Origin: Clarireedia homoeocarpa
Taxonomy: Eukaryota; Ascomycota; Leotiomycetes; Helotiales; Rutstroemiaceae
Assembly (NCBI GenBank): GCA_001465935.1
Contig: LNKV01000021.1
Span: 590,501 to 654,500, forward strand
DNA: 64,000 bases
Direction: 5' to 3'
Shown here one piece after another: positions 59,308 to 64,000 of the stretch. The notes beneath the pieces were generated by a model that was given only the letters and a program-made list of their open reading frames with translations, was not told the origin of the DNA and did not search any database. Numbering within the stretch: the first letter of the stretch is position 1; every line of letters starts with the position of its first letter. A program made the translations under genes and the position numbers.

Positions 59308-60409
59308 TTATGTTTTCTTCGCACTCTTTCTCTTTGCGGCCCAGGATCTCATACCCTCCTTTCCGTTCGAGATAGCCTTGTTTCCCCTTTGTTTGATTTG
59401 GTGCTTCTCTGCCTCATCTGCAATATCTTCTTCGACCCCCCGGCCAATACTTGTGCCGTGTATCCAATCCAGCAAACCCCAGGGCGCAAAATTTCCTGCA
59501 CCCAGGCTCGCACTATGCATGTCTTGACGTCGTGCGATTCCGCCCAGAATAATACCTGGGATTGTCGAGTAGCCGGAGACAGAGAGGGTCTCTTCCAAAG
59601 TGACTATTGAAAGCACAACAAGATGTGTGAGGAGATGTGCTCGTAGGATGACTGAGGGGAGGTAGACTGGGAGAAAGCGGAAAAGAATGTATGAAGTAGG
59701 GTGGTCGTAGTGCGCGCAGAAGGAGTAAGGAGATTTGAGCGAGTGAAAGTATGCTTTATGACGGCGGCTCAGAATATTGGGAGTGCGCGCGTGGAGAATA
59801 TAACGATGAGAATAATACTGCAGGACCTTTAAGTGTATCAATTAGCCACTGTTTCAGCGCATGCGCCCATCGCACAGCCGATAGAAGAAAACTAGAGACG
59901 TAGCTTACCTCACGCATCAGAAGGCACTTTAGAGCATCCTTTGCGATAGACCATGGCATGGGCAGTGTAGTAGTTATTTTGAGCGCACTCCTCACATGTA
60001 GAACTTTTGTGAGGAGGGCCTCAATGCCTGCTTGGATCCCAACTCCAAGTAGGATATTGAATAAGCTGATTCCAACTACCGAGTACCATTGAGGAGCTTT
60101 TGACCGCGATACTCTGATACCTCCAGTCCTTGTCGGTAGTGCACGTCCTCCTTGTCGCTTGATTCCCACTGACAGACTTGGAATGACGCTGTCGAAGAGG
60201 AGAAACAAAATTGAAGGTATAATATAGAATACAAGTCGTATGCCTAGTGTCCCTACCACTTCGACTTTCAGAGGTGACTGCGATAGGACAAGTGTCGACC
60301 ATGTCATATAAAAGAAAAGAAAGTTAAGAGACGCGGAATATGTTGATAAGGATGGCATAAGGAAGTATCCCACCACTGGGAGTGATAGAAGAGCATCCAT
60401 AGCTGGCAT
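59308..60409 (-). CDS. Fatty acid hydroxylase/sterol desaturase superfamily membrane protein
   Basis: Minus-strand exons 60409-59909 and 59817-59308 give 336 aa. An in-frame stop upstream of the second exon fixes the acceptor at 59818. The N-terminal half has four hydrophobic segments (ALLSLPVVGYFLMPSLSTYS, VFYIIPSILFLLFDSVIPSL and others). After MRE the exon junction gives YYSHRYILH and SRRHKAYFHSLKSPYSFCAH, the first two histidine clusters. VTLEETLSVSGY and NFAPWGLLDWIHGTSIG are typical of the family. The third cluster reads RRQDMHS, where catalytic members have RRHDLHH, so two histidines are missing. It is probably an ER membrane protein. Enzyme activity is uncertain. Confidence 0.8.
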
Positions 60410-61956
60410 CCTAGTAAGTCGCTGCGTGATTGAAACTGATGCGCAAACGAGATACAGAATTGAGCTTTAGAAGGACAAGATCCTTCTAGAGAGTGGAGAT
60501 GTTTTACTTATCTCTTTTGATGGTGTAGGTCGCAGCTCCAGCTCAAGCTCAACATGTTATGTATCGGCCGCACTTCAACAACAATGCCTTGTGCTGACGA
60601 TGTCATAATGCTCCTCTTTTTCTTGTTTTTCTTGCCGACCATGCGATGCCCATGCACATGCCCGTTTCCCATGCCCGTTGCCCACACGTGCCACGCACTG
60701 CATATGGTGGCCCATCCGGTCCCATCCACCAATAAACTAGTGCTGGCTAATATTCGCTTCGAACGGCCAATAGGGGTATTCTGTCAGGGGTCAGAAGCGT
60801 TGCGCTCGCCGCTTGGTGAAAACCGCAAATTGGCTTTTTGAGCTTTGGACTCCTCGAGTGGGTGCCGGAAGATGGAACAGTGAATCCATTTCTTTTCGCT
60901 TTTATGCTTTGCTTTTCTCGTAATTTTCCACTTCATTTTGCTTGTGCTTTCGCGCTGTTGTGCTCCTAGGATCTCTTCCAGACTCTTTCCTATTTTGTAG
61001 CGACAGCATCCATACCTCGTACATTATCTACCAAATAATATCTCCTCGCCTTGTCAACCGCGGACGCTACTCATCCTCCCAGTTTGATCGCTTCCCGGTC
61101 CCCCGCCTTGTCGAGATTAATTTTGCCGACCCAAAAAAATAAACGACCCAGCAAACGCGCCCATAAGTATATCATCTCTCCACGAAGTGCATTATTAGTC
61201 AGGAACAACCATCCATGCTGCTTTGCATTGCATTTTGCAGCCGGATCTATCTGATCAGCCTATTACAGCCTTCGAATCCCTCCTTTAGACCCCTCGCGCA
61301 TCTTCTTATTTTTTGAACAAAGCACAGATAGACACAGAAGAAGCAGAAGTATCCCACCCCTGATTCCTTGAAGCATGGGGTTTACTGCACTTGCGGTACC
61401 CTTTAGTTACAGCTGAGAAGCCAAAAGCCCCTCGAGCCCTTACGACTTTCGACTTTGGACTCTGTTTGCACTTTGCATTTTGGAGAGGGGTTGCTGAGAC
61501 AATTGTTTTGGCAAGCTTGGTAACGCTACCGTTCCAAATGCCTCTCGTACTATAACTTTACGGAGTGACCGCGCGCAAGGCATTGTTTGTCAGTTTACCT
61601 CTCTACTTTCTGTATAGATTCGGTTTCCAAGCGTACCTTTCTTGACTTTTCCCCTGGACTAGTTGTTTGAAGGTGTTTGAAGGCACTTGACCAGATTTGC
61701 GTTGCAGACAGACCAACTTGAACTACGACTAGAACTATATCCTTCTACCAATCAACAAACGCGGATAGAGTATCATCCAATTTCCAAACCCAAGTCTGAT
61801 CATCTCTCACACCTGCAGTTGAACGCATTTTAGGACGATTGAAACATCCTTCGATTGTTTGTCGTTTTGGAAGTGTCAATGCTTGCAGTAAATCATCCTA
61901 AACTTGCCGTGTCTTCCTAGGCGCACCACCAACCCTTTACGGGTACACAGAAAGCC
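60410..61956. other. Divergent intergenic region
   Basis: About 1.5 kb between the hydroxylase-family gene (-) and the hydrolase gene (+). Probably two promoters and a long pyrimidine-rich leader of the latter. No gene seen. Confidence 0.5.
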
Positions 61957-64000
61957 ATGGAGGCTCCTCCCCCGCCAATACCGTACCAGTCACGACAGCA
62001 CTCCCGTCGCAAATCTCTTCAGGGTCCCTCGGCGCATTCTTCGAATCGTGTACACATACAACCCGCTTCTCCGGAGGTCATTTCGTCGTTGATCTCGTCG
62101 CTTTCGATAATTTCTTCTCCCGCAAACGAACTTTTTGAAAGCCACTCAACACCTGTCTCACCATCCGCATCCACCACTTCCTTCGGCAATACAAATAATA
62201 ACAACCGTGGGTCTGGTGGTAGTTTTGGTATAGATTACGGCGCATTTACCCAGCCTTCTCTGCGACAACTTGTTGAGGAAGAATCGCTTGATGAATTGGC
62301 TGCTAGTCCTCCCGTTATCAAAACCGCCAAACCTCCCTCAGGATTCTCGCCATTGACGGCACCGAAATCGCCAGGCAAAGATAATAGCTCCTTGAAAAGC
62401 TTCCTCCGATCGCGACCGGGCTCGAAAGGTTCTGCGGGCTCAAAAGATAAAGATGATTCCTGCACAATTGGTAGTCTTTCAATAGAGCCAGGTGTAGCAC
62501 CTGCACCAGAATTACGAAGAAAGCGGTCAACGGATAGTTGGGACAAAAAGCAGGCAAGAGGTCATAAGAAATTAATGTATATGAGTTCGAAAGAGAGGCT
62601 TCGAGAGAAAGATCTGGAAAAGAAGCGCGGCAGTGGTGGAATTGGTGGCGGAAATTCCAAGGCTCTTGGACTGGACCGATCAACTACACAAGGGTTTGAC
62701 ACCCAGTCATTCATGGCGGAGACTCCTATCACCGAAGAACCTCCCTTTATGGGAGAGCAACCAGAGCAACTCAAACTCGATACTACGAATATAACCCCTA
62801 TTACAAACCGATACTCTCCCTCGATGGCCAATAGTCCGGGAGGGATAGGCTCTGGAAGATTCATACCTGTGAGGGATTCATCTCTGCGCAAACCTGCTGC
62901 ACAAACCAAGAAGCGTGATTTGCAGAGAGCGAGTCGACAGCTAGGAAAGGAGCTTGCGGATGAAAAAGATACCGCTGAGGATTATCAGGAGCGTTCCGCG
63001 GCGCAACAAGAAAAGGCTCCTGACACTACACAATCTCCGCACTTGAAAGTTCCTCTTGACGGACCCGAGCCTCCATTAACTACGACGATTAAAACCCTTG
63101 CCAGCAAACAATCATCTGAAGTAGCCGAACTACATGAGCATGTGCATGTTGATGATGACTATGACGATGCAGCACCGCCACCCACTATTACTCAACGGCG
63201 AGAACGACATAACCCAAGTCCTGATCGCGCTTCAAGGTCATTAAGCCAGAAAAGGCAATCGGGCCCACTTTCACTGGGACAGTCAGAGCCAAAGTTAAAA
63301 AGGAGCAGCTCGCGTCTGAAGCGGTTATCGGCTCCCCTAAGTCCAAGGCACTTTGATACAGACAGTCCGTCCAAAAATAATTCAAGGCCTAACTCCCGAG
63401 TTGTCTCTCCCGAACCATCAAGGGCAACCGAAATATTTATTGATGGCCGTCCTACGAGTGCGGATTCTATTGACGACGCTGTCGAGGCGTATTTGGCATC
63501 ACCGCGCTTGTCACAGAAGATAAAACATCCTCAAACAGGTCGCACCATCTCATTTTCAGAAGTTGGTGATCCTGAAGGATTTGCAGTTTTCTGCTGTGTA
63601 GGCATGGGTTTGACGAGATATCTTACGGCATTTTACGATGAACTTGCTCTGACACTCAGACTAAGATTGATCACGCCTGATAGACCTGGCGTTGGAGAAA
63701 GTGAGCCATATACCGATGGTACAGCTACTCCATTAAGCTGGCCTGGTAGGTTTCATCATTATTATTTGATCCATCGTAGCTAACAAATTATAGACGATGT
63801 GTATTCCATTTGTCAGGCATTGAAAATAACCAAGTTTTCCATCCTGGCTCATTCAGCAGGTGCCATATATGCTCTGGCAACGGCGTTACGCATGCCTCAA
63901 CATATTCGTGGTCGTCTTCATCTTCTTGCTCCGTGGATTCCGCCTTCGCAATTGACCACATTTGGTACACAAACCGTTTCACCCCCTGCAAATTCTATAC
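61957..64000 (+). CDS. Alpha/beta hydrolase with long disordered N-terminal region (3' partial)
   Basis: Exon 1 is 61957-63745 and exon 2 begins at 63794 and runs off the window. The start (AAGCCATGGAG) codes MEAPPPPIPYQSRQHS. About 520 residues are Ser/Pro/Lys-rich and low complexity, including a basic segment RKRSTDSWDKKQARGHKK and repeated phosphorylation-type sites. The hydrolase fold then starts: GRTISFSEVGDPEGFAVFCC, a VGMGLTRY loop in the oxyanion position, LITPDRPGVGES, and after the intron the nucleophile elbow AHSAGA. The acid and histidine of the triad lie beyond the window. Substrate is unknown. The intron (48 bp) is in phase 1 and removes an in-frame stop. Confidence 0.88.

Overview
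The window is nuclear DNA of a filamentous ascomycete (Pezizomycotina). Genes are interrupted by many short GT-AG introns (mostly 46-76 bp, with GTAAGT/GTATGT donors and CTAAC-type branch points), and start codons sit in fungal-type contexts. Gene content (CCH1 calcium channel, Ste11/FMF-1-type HMG factor, PSF1, Rpn13, DPP III, RPL6, RPL9, a fungal NACHT relic, degenerate ankyrin genes) fits this. A Leotiomycete such as a Botrytis/Sclerotinia relative is my guess, not something I can prove from the sequence.
Layout: 1-5.9 kb, 3' part of the CCH1 channel (+). 5.9-10 kb, gene-free and rich in microsatellites. 10.0 kb, a small serine-rich protein. 11.5-13.8 kb, a ferroportin-type metal exporter (+). 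14.7-16.3 kb, a lineage-type nuclear protein of unknown function (+). 16.3-20.4 kb, gene-poor, with a 34-A run and a perfect 18-bp hairpin. 20.4-22.1 kb, HMG-box regulator (+). 22.9-23.7 kb, GINS subunit PSF1 (+). 25.8-29.5 kb, SulP/STAS/cyclic-nucleotide-binding vacuolar-type transporter (+). 30.2-32.1 kb, SNF5/SFH1 chromatin remodelling subunit with a GATA finger (+). 33.0-35.7 kb, secreted GH29 alpha-L-fucosidase (-). 37.0-37.5 kb, decayed NACHT NTPase. 38.3-39.8 kb, Rpn13 (-). 40.2-41.1 kb, RPL6 (+). 42.0-44.7 kb, dipeptidyl peptidase III (-). 44.7-44.9 kb, tRNA-Ile(UAU) (+). 45.7-46.6 kb, RPL9 (+). 48.6-49.9 kb, single-pass Cys-rich membrane protein (-). 52.6-54.0 kb, O-methyltransferase (+). 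54.3-55.6 kb, ankyrin pseudogene (-). 55.9-57.0 kb, unknown protein (-). 59.3-60.4 kb, fatty-acid-hydroxylase-family membrane protein (-). 62.0 kb to the end, alpha/beta hydrolase with a long disordered N-terminus (+, 3' partial).
Most genes are housekeeping and functionally independent. There is no operon-like logic. The most unusual object is the tRNA-Ile(UAU) at 44705-44869. It has a normal anticodon-loop intron and a Pol III-type T-run terminator. Its D-arm, and with it the Pol III A box, is also split by a 58-bp insert carrying perfect spliceosomal signals (GTAAGT ... GCTAAC ... ACAG). Removing exactly that insert restores a complete cloverleaf. The tRNA lies head-to-head with DPP3 at a distance of 38 bp. 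Also notable are a possible dual-targeted DPP3, an exact 63-bp-period tandem repeat at 47.6-47.8 kb, and two decayed genes of repeat/NLR-like families.
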